Assembly (NCBI GenBank): GCA_964519355.1
Contig: CAZFJW010000011.1
Location: forward strand, 1 to 24,426
Direction: 5' to 3'
DNA: 24,426 nt
From: CAZBEA01 sp964519355
GTDB taxonomy: Bacteria > Patescibacteriota > Microgenomatia > Levybacterales > GWA1-39-11
Positions 7,756-14,739 of the stretch are shown here, one piece after another (the first letter of the stretch is position 1; the number at the start of each line of letters is the position of its first letter). The notes under the pieces were generated by a model that ran no database searches, was not told the DNA's origin, and saw only the letters and a list, made by a program, of their open reading frames with translations. The translations under genes and the position numbers were made by a program.

Positions 7756-9285
7756 ATGAAAAATTGGATTTTGAAAGTGCTGTTTATAATATTTGTGCCT
7801 TTGTTATTGGCTCTGACTATTCGTGGAAACGTAGGAGATCCCTTGTTTTATCAAAAAGAAAAGGATACAAGAGTTGGGGGTCCATTTGAGTCGACTGGAA
7901 GTACTTCTCGGTATGCCTTAACTGAGGCAATTGTGGAGAACGGTTCAGTATTTTTGAATCTTGATCAGGCTCATTTTTCCTCGCCTGATTTAGTCGAAAA
8001 AGATGGTAAATTTCTTTCGATTTTTGCTCCAGGTGTTGCCTTTATTGGAGTTCCGTTTTATTTGATTGGAAAATATTTAGGCTTGCCCCAGCTGTTCACA
8101 TATCTATCAGTTACCCTTTTTGCAATTCTCAACTTTCTGCTAGTTTCAAGACTTGCCTTTAAAATGGGAGCAGGGTATTGGGCAAGTATTTTAGCCGGAT
8201 TCATATTTACTTTTGCGACAAATGCATTGGGATATTCACAAACCTTTACTCAGCATCACATGGCAACATCTGTAATTCTTTTAGGAATTATGAATGCTTA
8301 TCAAAAGAGAACGATATGGAATAATTTTACTTTTGGCGCTCTTGTTGGCATTGGGGCACTTTTAGACATTCCAAATGTGATTTTCATGATGCCAATGGGA
8401 TTGTACATACTTGCTCAGCATATATCCAAAACAACAATTAAAGATCGCCTGCGCATTTCTTTACAAACAAAAATCTTTACACTTCTTGTGGGTCTTATAC
8501 CATTTTTAATTCTTTTTGGGTGGTATAACCATAAGACTACGGGCGGATATACTCTTCTTGCACAATCTGTTGGGAGAACAGATATTTTTAAGATTGAAGA
8601 CCCGAATAAAAAAATAGAAACAAAAATTGAAACGCCCCGTGAAGAGACTGCTCCTGGAATTGACTTGCCATTTGACACAAGAGTTCAGTTGCAGGGATTT
8701 TACATTCTGCTTCTTAGTAATGAGCGCGCTTGGATGTTCTATAGTCCCATTGTTCTTCTTGGGATTTTTGGATTAATTTTACTTGTTAAAAATAAAGCTT
8801 TATCTAATTTGGGTGTTTTGTGTGTCTCTGTTGTAGTAATGAATGTATTGCTATATTCGATGTTTGGAGATCCATGGGGAGGTTGGTCATTTGGGCCGAG
8901 GTATCTTATTCCGTCTGCTGCAGTTCTGGCTGCTGGTTCGTCGCTGGTTGTTCGAAAATATAAAAAGAACTATATTTTTCTCGCTTTTCTTGTATTTTTT
9001 ATGGTTTATAGCATTTTTGTTAGCTCTCTAGGTGCATTAACAACAAATTCAATACCTCCAAAGGGTGAGGCAAAAAATCTTGTAAATCCAATTCCCTATA
9101 CTTATAAATACAATTTCAAATTAGCAGAAACTAATAACTCAAGCTCACTTATTTATAATGTGTATTTATCGCCCTACATAACTTCTCTTGTATACATTTA
9201 TATCTTTTCAGGTCTGGTAAGTTTGGTTGTCATTTGTAATATTCTTTTTGTTAGATTTTGGGAGGAAAATAAAAATGAGCATTAA
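7756..9285 (+). CDS. Multi-pass membrane glycosyltransferase-like protein (GT-C type)
   Basis: 509 residues with about ten hydrophobic segments, beginning with an N-terminal membrane helix (about 5-22). A large outer loop follows the first helix, as in GT-C enzymes that use polyprenyl-phosphate sugars. FGDPWGGWSFGPRYLIPS resembles the periplasmic-loop motif of protein or lipid mannosyltransferase relatives. A polar, charged loop near residues 285-312 interrupts the helices. It starts 9 bases after the SAF oxidoreductase and overlaps the next membrane protein by 11 bases. The likely role is transfer of a lipid-linked sugar on the outer face of the membrane. Donor and acceptor are unknown, and an ArnT/PMT-like assignment is a fold-level guess. 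Confidence 0.65.
   Translation: MKNWILKVLFIIFVPLLLALTIRGNVGDPLFYQKEKDTRVGGPFESTGSTSRYALTEAIVENGSVFLNLDQAHFSSPDLVEKDGKFLSIFAPGVAFIGVPFYLIGKYLGLPQLFTYLSVTLFAILNFLLVSRLAFKMGAGYWASILAGFIFTFATNALGYSQTFTQHHMATSVILLGIMNAYQKRTIWNNFTFGALVGIGALLDIPNVIFMMPMGLYILAQHISKTTIKDRLRISLQTKIFTLLVGLIPFLILFGWYNHKTTGGYTLLAQSVGRTDIFKIEDPNKKIETKIETPREETAPGIDLPFDTRVQLQGFYILLLSNERAWMFYSPIVLLGIFGLILLVKNKALSNLGVLCVSVVVMNVLLYSMFGDPWGGWSFGPRYLIPSAAVLAAGSSLVVRKYKKNYIFLAFLVFFMVYSIFVSSLGALTTNSIPPKGEAKNLVNPIPYTYKYNFKLAETNNSSSLIYNVYLSPYITSLVYIYIFSGLVSLVVICNILFVRFWEENKNEH
9261..9265 (+). promoter_or_regulatory. Strong Shine-Dalgarno site deciding the start at 9275
   Basis: GGAGG lies 9 bases before the ATG at 9275, inside the end of the preceding gene. 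It is the only textbook ribosome-binding site I could see in the window, and it favours 9275 over an in-frame ATG at 9227. Confidence 0.75.
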
Positions 9286-10897
9286 GCAAATATCAATTAG
9301 AATTCCATCATGGAATCTCTTTAGTAAAGTTAAAAATTTCTGTGTGTCATACGACTATGCATTGCTTGTTTTTATTTTGACTATTATTTCAACACTTTCG
9401 TATCTTGTATATTGGGATAATCACTTAGGTCTTGCATACAATGATGCTCGGTCCCATCTTGATATTGGACGTCGTGTTGTGGAAGGCCTTAAGCCTGGGT
9501 TTGCCCAACTTGGAAGTGTATGGCTTCCGTTGCCTCATTTGCTCATGTCTCCAACAATTTGGATGGACTTTTTCTGGCATTCGGGACTTGCCGGAGCAAT
9601 CCAGTCAATGTTTTCATTCGTAGGTACCGGAATTATAATTTACTACTATTTAAAGCGATTAAATGTGAAAGCGTTTGGAAGATTGCTTGGGGTATTTATA
9701 TTTGTTGCTAACATAAATATTTTATACATGCAGTCAACGGCCATGACAGAGCTCTTATTAATAGGCACAATGACAGCAGCCTGCTTTGAGCTTCTCGCAT
9801 GGTTTCAGCAAAATAAATTATTGTATTTAATTCGTGCTGCATTTTGGACAATGCTCGCAACTCTTATCCGTTACGACGGATGGTTTTTGCTTTTCTTCGC
9901 AGCAATGCTTATAACTTTTCATGGTTTCCAAAGAACAGGCAGAAAAGAAGCAGAAGGTAAGTTTGTTTTCTTTTGCACACTTGGGGGGTTTGGAATATTT
10001 TTGTGGTTTTTATGGAATCTAGTGATTTTTAAAGATCCTCTTTATTTTGCATTCGGACCGTATTCAGCGCACGCTCAGCAGCTTCAATTGGAAGATGCAG
10101 GGGTGCTTGCAACAAAGGGGAATATCCTTCTGTCTCTTAAAGTTTATTTATATGCACTCATTTTTAATAGTAATGCGTATATCGTAATTCTTGCAACAAT
10201 TGGAAGTGTACTTGTGTGGTTTGATAAAAAATTAACACTGAGTGTTAAAGCCGCAATCTCTGCTCTTTTTGCCCCTCTCATTTTCAATATTATCGCATTG
10301 TATTTGGGGCATTCAGTGCTTTTTGTTCAAGGGATATCCGGCAATACATGGTTCAACGTACGGTATGGTCTAATGATGATGCCTTCAATTGCAATTTTTA
10401 TTGGATATTTAGTTAACAAGTCAGGAAAATTAAAGTACTTAATTCTGGCAACAGTTCTTATGACAGCCTTTTTTACCTTTGTAAATCAAGATGCTGTAAC
10501 TATTGATGATGCTAGGGTTGGGTCTTCACAAAAAAATGTTTCTGAGGTAAGTGGATGGCTCAATGCACATGCAAAAGATAAAAAAGGTTTTGTACTGATA
10601 TCCGCTGCATCTCATGACGCGATTATTTTTTCATCAGGACTTCCAATGAAAAAATTTATTCATGAAGGGACAGGGGCTTATTGGGATAGTGCAGTGTTAA
10701 ATCCTGATAGGTGGGCGCGGTGGATTGTTATGCGTACAAATGATAATAACGATTTGACATTTAAGGCTGTAAAAGGAACTCCTGGGTTCAAAAGGTATAT
10801 TAAAGTGGATTCTTACCCATTTGCTGATATCTATGAGCTAGATGAGAAATACGTAAAGGATCTCATCACTGACCCAATTCTTGGTAAACAAAGGTAA
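9275..10897 (+). CDS. Multi-pass membrane glycosyltransferase (GT-C, family 39-like)
   Basis: 540 residues from the ATG at 9275, chosen because GGAGG precedes it; an ATG at 9227 would add 16 residues and deepen the overlap. After one membrane helix the first outer loop reads AYNDARSHLDIGRRVVEGL and then QLGSVWLPLPHLLMSP. This Asp-bearing loop and WLPLPH segment are typical of GT39-like GT-C enzymes using polyprenyl-phosphate sugars. Around ten further hydrophobic segments follow, with a soluble C-terminal part (about 430-540). The gene overlaps its upstream GT-C neighbour by 11 bases, so the two are probably co-translated and act on the same glycan. Confidence 0.78.
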   Translation: MSIKQISIRIPSWNLFSKVKNFCVSYDYALLVFILTIISTLSYLVYWDNHLGLAYNDARSHLDIGRRVVEGLKPGFAQLGSVWLPLPHLLMSPTIWMDFFWHSGLAGAIQSMFSFVGTGIIIYYYLKRLNVKAFGRLLGVFIFVANINILYMQSTAMTELLLIGTMTAACFELLAWFQQNKLLYLIRAAFWTMLATLIRYDGWFLLFFAAMLITFHGFQRTGRKEAEGKFVFFCTLGGFGIFLWFLWNLVIFKDPLYFAFGPYSAHAQQLQLEDAGVLATKGNILLSLKVYLYALIFNSNAYIVILATIGSVLVWFDKKLTLSVKAAISALFAPLIFNIIALYLGHSVLFVQGISGNTWFNVRYGLMMMPSIAIFIGYLVNKSGKLKYLILATVLMTAFFTFVNQDAVTIDDARVGSSQKNVSEVSGWLNAHAKDKKGFVLISAASHDAIIFSSGLPMKKFIHEGTGAYWDSAVLNPDRWARWIVMRTNDNNDLTFKAVKGTPGFKRYIKVDSYPFADIYELDEKYVKDLITDPILGKQR

Positions 10898-10909
10898 TAC
10901 TGTTATAAT
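10881..10909 (+). promoter_or_regulatory. Extended -10 promoter, predicted leaderless transcript
   Basis: TTGGTA (10881-10886), a 17-base spacer ending in TGT, and a perfect TATAAT (10904-10909). The TG at 10901-10902 makes an extended -10. The predicted start point coincides with the ATG at 10916, only 6 bases beyond the -10 box, so the mRNA should have no leader. The -35 lies inside the end of the preceding gene. Confidence 0.7.
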
Positions 10910-10915
10910 TCAGGC

Positions 10916-12226
10916 ATGAGGAAACGAAATAAAAAATCCAAACTTGCCCGAATAAATGGTTCTATTTCTATAAGGCTCGGCATTTTATTTCTCTTTCTTC
11001 TATTTGGTTTTTCAATTCTCAAGGTCGACTCAAAAGAAGAGTTAAAACCTGTGAAATTCTGGAAAGTTCAGTCTATTGATACGATGAAATACTCCAGAGA
11101 TTTGGCTCGGGAAAAGCTAAAGGACCCAGCATTTGATATTCAAATTTATCAGCAAGTTAAAGGTATCGCAGCAACTGGAGCAACACATATTTCCATAGCA
11201 ACTCCCTATGACGAGGAGTTCTTACCGATACTGAAAAGATGGGTAAATGCTGCTCGTTCAAATAATTTACATGTGTGGTTCAGGGGAAATTTTTCAGGGT
11301 GGGAAGAATGGTTTGGATACAAGAAAATATCTCGTGATGATCACAAAAAAATGACTCAACAATTTATTGAGTCAAATGCTGATCTTTTTCAAGATGGTGA
11401 TATTTTTACTGCCTGTCCTGAGTGTGAGAATGGCGGCCCTGGAGATCCAAGAAGAACTGGAGATATTAAGGGGTATCGGGAATTTTTGATTGAGGAACAC
11501 AAGATCATGGAAGACTCATTCAAAAAAATCGGCAAGAACGTAATTATTAATTACAATTCTTCAAATGGGGATGTTGCGAGGCTTGTCATGGACAAAGAGA
11601 CCACAAAGGCACTTGGCGGAATTGTGGCAATTGATCATTATGTTGCATCAGGCGACAAGACCTCTTTTGATATCACAGAAATTGCAAAAGAGTCGGGTGG
11701 AAAAGTAGTACTTAGTGAATTCGGGGCACCAATTCCTGATATTCACGGGGATATGAGTGAGTCGGATCAGGCAGAGTGGATTGAGAAAACGATGAAAATA
11801 CTTGCTGCTAACAAAGATCTTGTTGGGATGAGCTATTGGGTTGATAAAGGGGGAAGTACTAGGTTATGGAATGACGACGGGAGCGCTCGTAAAGCAGTTC
11901 GGAGTATTACTGAGGCTTATTCACCTAAAAATGCATCAGGAAGGGTACAGAACGCATACGGAGCGGATATTTCAGGTGCAAAAGTTGAAATTTTGAGTTA
12001 CACAACAACGACAGACAAGAATGGATCATTTATTATTCCTTATATGGATGGAAAAGAAGCAGTTCATGTTACAGCGGACAATTATAAACCAATGAGTATT
12101 GCAATTTCGTATCTTATAGAAAGCAAAAAAATAACAATGCAAAAAATTGGGGAATCACAAAACACACTCAAACAAAAATTCATTAGAATTATATTTAAAT
12201 TCGACTTCTTCGGGCTCTTTAAATAG
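10916..12226 (+). CDS. Membrane-anchored glycoside-hydrolase-like barrel with C-terminal carboxypeptidase-regulatory-like domain
   Basis: 436 residues. A basic N-terminus precedes one membrane helix (about 19-36), so the rest faces outward. Residues 45-335 have the alternating pattern of a TIM barrel. ACPECENGG (166-174; Glu-169 and Glu-171) could carry the acid/base of a clan GH-A hydrolase. VVLSEFGAP (264-272; Glu-268) is the typical nucleophile strand, followed by a Trp in SYWVD (308). Residues 337-412 (SGRVQNAYGADISGAKVEI, then TDKNGSF) form a carboxypeptidase-regulatory-like beta domain. It follows the GT-C genes but has its own promoter, so it may trim or remodel the surface glycan. No specific GH family could be assigned. 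Confidence 0.65.
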   Translation: MRKRNKKSKLARINGSISIRLGILFLFLLFGFSILKVDSKEELKPVKFWKVQSIDTMKYSRDLAREKLKDPAFDIQIYQQVKGIAATGATHISIATPYDEEFLPILKRWVNAARSNNLHVWFRGNFSGWEEWFGYKKISRDDHKKMTQQFIESNADLFQDGDIFTACPECENGGPGDPRRTGDIKGYREFLIEEHKIMEDSFKKIGKNVIINYNSSNGDVARLVMDKETTKALGGIVAIDHYVASGDKTSFDITEIAKESGGKVVLSEFGAPIPDIHGDMSESDQAEWIEKTMKILAANKDLVGMSYWVDKGGSTRLWNDDGSARKAVRSITEAYSPKNASGRVQNAYGADISGAKVEILSYTTTTDKNGSFIIPYMDGKEAVHVTADNYKPMSIAISYLIESKKITMQKIGESQNTLKQKFIRIIFKFDFFGLFK

Positions 12227-12228
12227 GC

Positions 12229-12256
12229 TTGACAACCTATATTATTGTGATATAAT
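12229..12256 (+). promoter_or_regulatory. Near-perfect promoter for the sortase pair
   Basis: A consensus TTGACA (12229-12234) and consensus TATAAT (12251-12256) stand 16 bases apart, with TGA before the -10 making it extended. The -35 lies within a 5-bp inverted repeat (ATAGG/CCTAT), which could bind a regulator. The predicted start near 12263 gives a leader of about 17 nt. It is the strongest promoter in the window. Confidence 0.8.
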
Positions 12257-12279
12257 CTCATAATATTATCCAAAAGGAT

Positions 12280-12843
12280 ATGAAAAAGATTATATCTATA
12301 CTTTTTGTTCTTGTATTTTCTCTCTCAGCGGGTAGCGTGTATGCTGCCACTCTTCCAACTTTTCCAACATGTCTGAACCCTCAGGGAACTATCAAATCAA
12401 CTTTTGAAAACGGAACTCACGGAATAGTCGGCTCTGCAAATTCCTACACAGGAAGTGACACGGTGTATCGAGTGCTGGATAATTCCGTAACTCAGTGTTT
12501 TTGTGGTTCTGATGGACAGGGAATTCAGACAAATTGGTGGGCTTATGACCAGCTAACAGACACTGAAATTCAGAATTTTAAAAATGATGGATGGATTGTT
12601 GTTCCAAATGGACTTGCTTGGGGTCTTGCTGACAAACCATATTTGGCTAAAAATTCAAATTATTCTTGCAATACTTCAAGAGTTGGTGGTGCTTCTGACT
12701 CAAAATCAGATTCAAGTTCAAATTCTAATCCAGGAGTACTTGGTCTTGCCTCTACCGGAAATTCATTTGTAATTACACTTCTTGGATTCGGAGCGGTTTT
12801 TGCGTTCGCAGCATCAAGAATTTTTAAAAAAATCGGAAAATAA
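12280..12843 (+). CDS. Secreted sortase substrate with LASTG sorting signal
   Basis: 187 residues. A signal peptide (1-23, ending VYAA) leads to a small domain with four cysteines (31, 73, 75, 130) that could form two disulfides. It is rich in aromatic residues (TNWWAYD, GLAWGLADKPY). A Ser/Asp/Asn linker (138-150) follows. Then comes LASTG (156-160), a hydrophobic helix (162-179) and the basic tail RIFKKIGK, the complete layout of a sortase sorting signal. LAxTG is the motif used by class E-type sortases. The stop overlaps the sortase start by one base (TAATG), so the sortase next door is very likely its own. The globular domain has no name I can give; I recall similar proteins in other CPR genomes. 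Confidence 0.85.
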   Translation: MKKIISILFVLVFSLSAGSVYAATLPTFPTCLNPQGTIKSTFENGTHGIVGSANSYTGSDTVYRVLDNSVTQCFCGSDGQGIQTNWWAYDQLTDTEIQNFKNDGWIVVPNGLAWGLADKPYLAKNSNYSCNTSRVGGASDSKSDSSSNSNPGVLGLASTGNSFVITLLGFGAVFAFAASRIFKKIGK

Positions 12844-13385
12844 TGTTCTCCTTCTTCCGTCTTTCATCATTCTCGCTGGTTTTCTCATTTGCACTTTTTT
12901 CGCTTTTTTCATACTCGATTTTTCAGAGGGTCAATCCGTGGGGTCTTGAACGAGGCTTTGTGTCATATCAAAAAAAAGAAATAGCAAAGCACAATACGAC
13001 GCCATCAAAGATTACAATTAATTCAATTGCTATCGATCTTCCCATTGTTCCAAGCACGGTCAAAAATGGTGAATTTGAGACTACAAAAAAAGGAATATCT
13101 TATCTACAAAGCTCTGCAGTTCCAGGAGACAAGGGAAATACTATATTATATGGCCATAATTGGCCAAATCTTTTCGGGAAGCTTTCTAGAATTACTCCGG
13201 GAGATGTTGTTGAAGTTCAACTCTCTAATGGGTCCGTTGCAAGGTATTCGATAGTGTACACAGCAAAAGTAACATCAGACCAGGTGCATATCTTAAATCA
13301 AACTGATGATGCTAGAATTACCCTTTATACGTGTACAGGACTCTTTGATACAAAAAGATTTGTGGCTGTAGGCAAACTCATTTAA
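12843..13385 (+). CDS. Sortase (cysteine transpeptidase)
   Basis: 180 residues. An N-terminal membrane helix (about 8-27) places the enzyme on the outer face. The sortase barrel shows ILYGHNW (His-105), TLYTCTG (Cys-164) and KRFVAVG (Arg-172), the complete catalytic triad. It should cut LASTG-type signals between Thr and Gly and join the substrate to an amine acceptor. It is short, close to the minimal catalytic core plus anchor. It overlaps its presumed substrate by one base and shares its strong promoter. The natural acceptor (cell-wall peptide, a pilus-like subunit or another protein) is not shown by the sequence. Confidence 0.92.
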   Translation: MFSFFRLSSFSLVFSFALFSLFSYSIFQRVNPWGLERGFVSYQKKEIAKHNTTPSKITINSIAIDLPIVPSTVKNGEFETTKKGISYLQSSAVPGDKGNTILYGHNWPNLFGKLSRITPGDVVEVQLSNGSVARYSIVYTAKVTSDQVHILNQTDDARITLYTCTGLFDTKRFVAVGKLI

Positions 13386-13395
13386 ATATTTCCCC

Positions 13396-13425
13396 TTGAC
13401 CGCTTTCTAAAAAGTGTACTATGAT
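13396..13425 (+). promoter_or_regulatory. Probable promoter before the 13451 gene
   Basis: TTGACC (13396-13401) and TATGAT (13420-13425) are 18 bases apart. Transcription would start near 13432, leaving a leader of about 18 nt. TACTAT at 13417-13422 is an alternative -10 with a shorter, 15-base spacer. Confidence 0.5.
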
Positions 13426-13450
13426 CAAATAGTATAGTTTGAGTGTGTAA

Positions 13451-14161
13451 ATGAATAAACGGCTTTTACTTATTATTGTAGGCGGTGTTGTCGCCTTAAG
13501 TGCTGTGGGTTTGACAATCTTTTTAACCCAAACCAGCAAAGATCCAAGGTCGCGAGCTCAGACTCCGGCAGGTACAGCCTCAATTCCCTCTCCAACTCCA
13601 CCGCTCAATACTCTAACCTCTGCTGCTCCTGCAACACCGCAAAATGTTCTAGTGGAATATCCAAGCTGTACAGATCTGGACTGTTCATTTCTTGCTGCGA
13701 GCTGTTCATGGGACGGCGTAGCCGATGCTGCAAACTATCAGCTCAAAGTTACAGAAGTAGATACGGGAGCGATCGTGTATGATCAGAGCCAGGCGAGTTC
13801 CGTAAATAAAATCGTATTTCCGGTTTCACAGAATAAAGTATATCAATGTGACGTGACAGCTTTAAATGCTGACGGGCAGGCGAGCGGAACAGGATCACAT
13901 TCACTTCTTTGCCAAACAGATGGTATTGTAGAACCGACAACCCCACCTGTGCCAACTGCAATTCCGCCAACAAAAGAGCCGACCGCAGTACCTACAACTC
14001 CATCATCACCTTCTGCAACACTTGCTCCAACTATTCCTATGAAGACGACCAGCTCACCTACGCCTACGATCGAATCACCAGGCGCGCCTGCTCAATCAAT
14101 TGCAATTGTAGGAGCAGCGGTCATGACGATGATAATTGGAGTGCTGCTATTGGCGATGTAG
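13451..14161 (+). CDS. Surface protein with fibronectin-III-like domain and Pro/Thr linkers
   Basis: 236 residues. An N-terminal membrane helix (about 5-26) is followed by a Pro/Thr-rich spacer (38-64). A beta-rich domain (about 65-155) resembles fibronectin type III (CSWDGVADAANYQLKVTEV, then YQCDVTALNADGQ) and holds five cysteines (73, 78, 85, 133, 154). A second Pro/Thr/Ser linker (160-208) leads to SPGAPAQSIAIVG and a final hydrophobic helix ending at the C-terminus. Unlike a classical sorting signal there is no LPxTG-like motif or basic tail. The protein is probably held by both ends and could bind partners or glycan; its function is unknown. Confidence 0.7.
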   Translation: MNKRLLLIIVGGVVALSAVGLTIFLTQTSKDPRSRAQTPAGTASIPSPTPPLNTLTSAAPATPQNVLVEYPSCTDLDCSFLAASCSWDGVADAANYQLKVTEVDTGAIVYDQSQASSVNKIVFPVSQNKVYQCDVTALNADGQASGTGSHSLLCQTDGIVEPTTPPVPTAIPPTKEPTAVPTTPSSPSATLAPTIPMKTTSSPTPTIESPGAPAQSIAIVGAAVMTMIIGVLLLAM

Positions 14162-14163
14162 GG

Positions 14164-14192
14164 TTGACTTGCAGTTGGTCATGAGCAATAAT
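14164..14192 (+). promoter_or_regulatory. Promoter with predicted leaderless start at 14200
   Basis: TTGACT (14164-14169) and AATAAT (14187-14192) are 17 bases apart. The -10 ends 7 bases before the ATG at 14200, so the first transcribed base should be at or next to the start codon. The promoter begins 3 bases after the stop of the preceding gene. Confidence 0.55.
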
Positions 14193-14199
14193 CTAAACT

Positions 14200-14739
14200 A
14201 TGGAGAATAATAATACAGAATCTGGAATCGATAAAAGCATAAATACATTCGGCCGTATCAAAACCATTAGTGTGCTTATTTTTATAGTCATTTTTATTTT
14301 AGGGGGAATCGGGGGGTTGTTGGCTGGCATGCTTATTGGGAATAACGGTAAAAACAAAGTTAATTCGCAAGAGAAAGTAAAAGATCCGATTCTCAAGGTG
14401 CAAGAATCTTATGATCCGTCAAATATAATAACGGGTCCAGTTTTCACCGAATGGATGGGGGCTGTTGAAGGAGAGGTTATTTCTAAGACAGAGCGCTCCT
14501 TTACTATTCAAAAAGGAGACCAATCTCTAGAGATTTATCTCCAACCAGCATTAAGTTTATTTTTTGATGAGACCCAGAACAATAAACAGCCTCCACAAAT
14601 TCAATTTGAGAGCATGAAAGTGGGATCGTACGTAAGAGGAGGTGTGACGATAAGTAAAGGTACTCTTACGGATGATATGAGTGAACATATATTTGCTAAT
14701 GGTTTTTCTGTTATAAATGCGCCTAATACTTCAAACTAG
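14200..14739 (+). CDS. Single-pass membrane protein with small outer beta domain
   Basis: 179 residues. A polar N-terminus (1-20) faces the cytoplasm, one helix with Gly-rich end (22-47, GGIGGLLAGMLIG) crosses the membrane, and the rest lies outside. Residues 86-175 (VEGEVISKTERSFTIQKGD, then MKVGSYVRGG) look like a small OB or DUF5666-like beta barrel; this is a tentative pattern match. The 3' end overlaps the next gene by 23 bases if that gene starts at 14717. Its place between secreted Cys-rich and Fn3-like proteins suggests a role in the same surface assembly. Confidence 0.65.
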   Translation: MENNNTESGIDKSINTFGRIKTISVLIFIVIFILGGIGGLLAGMLIGNNGKNKVNSQEKVKDPILKVQESYDPSNIITGPVFTEWMGAVEGEVISKTERSFTIQKGDQSLEIYLQPALSLFFDETQNNKQPPQIQFESMKVGSYVRGGVTISKGTLTDDMSEHIFANGFSVINAPNTSN

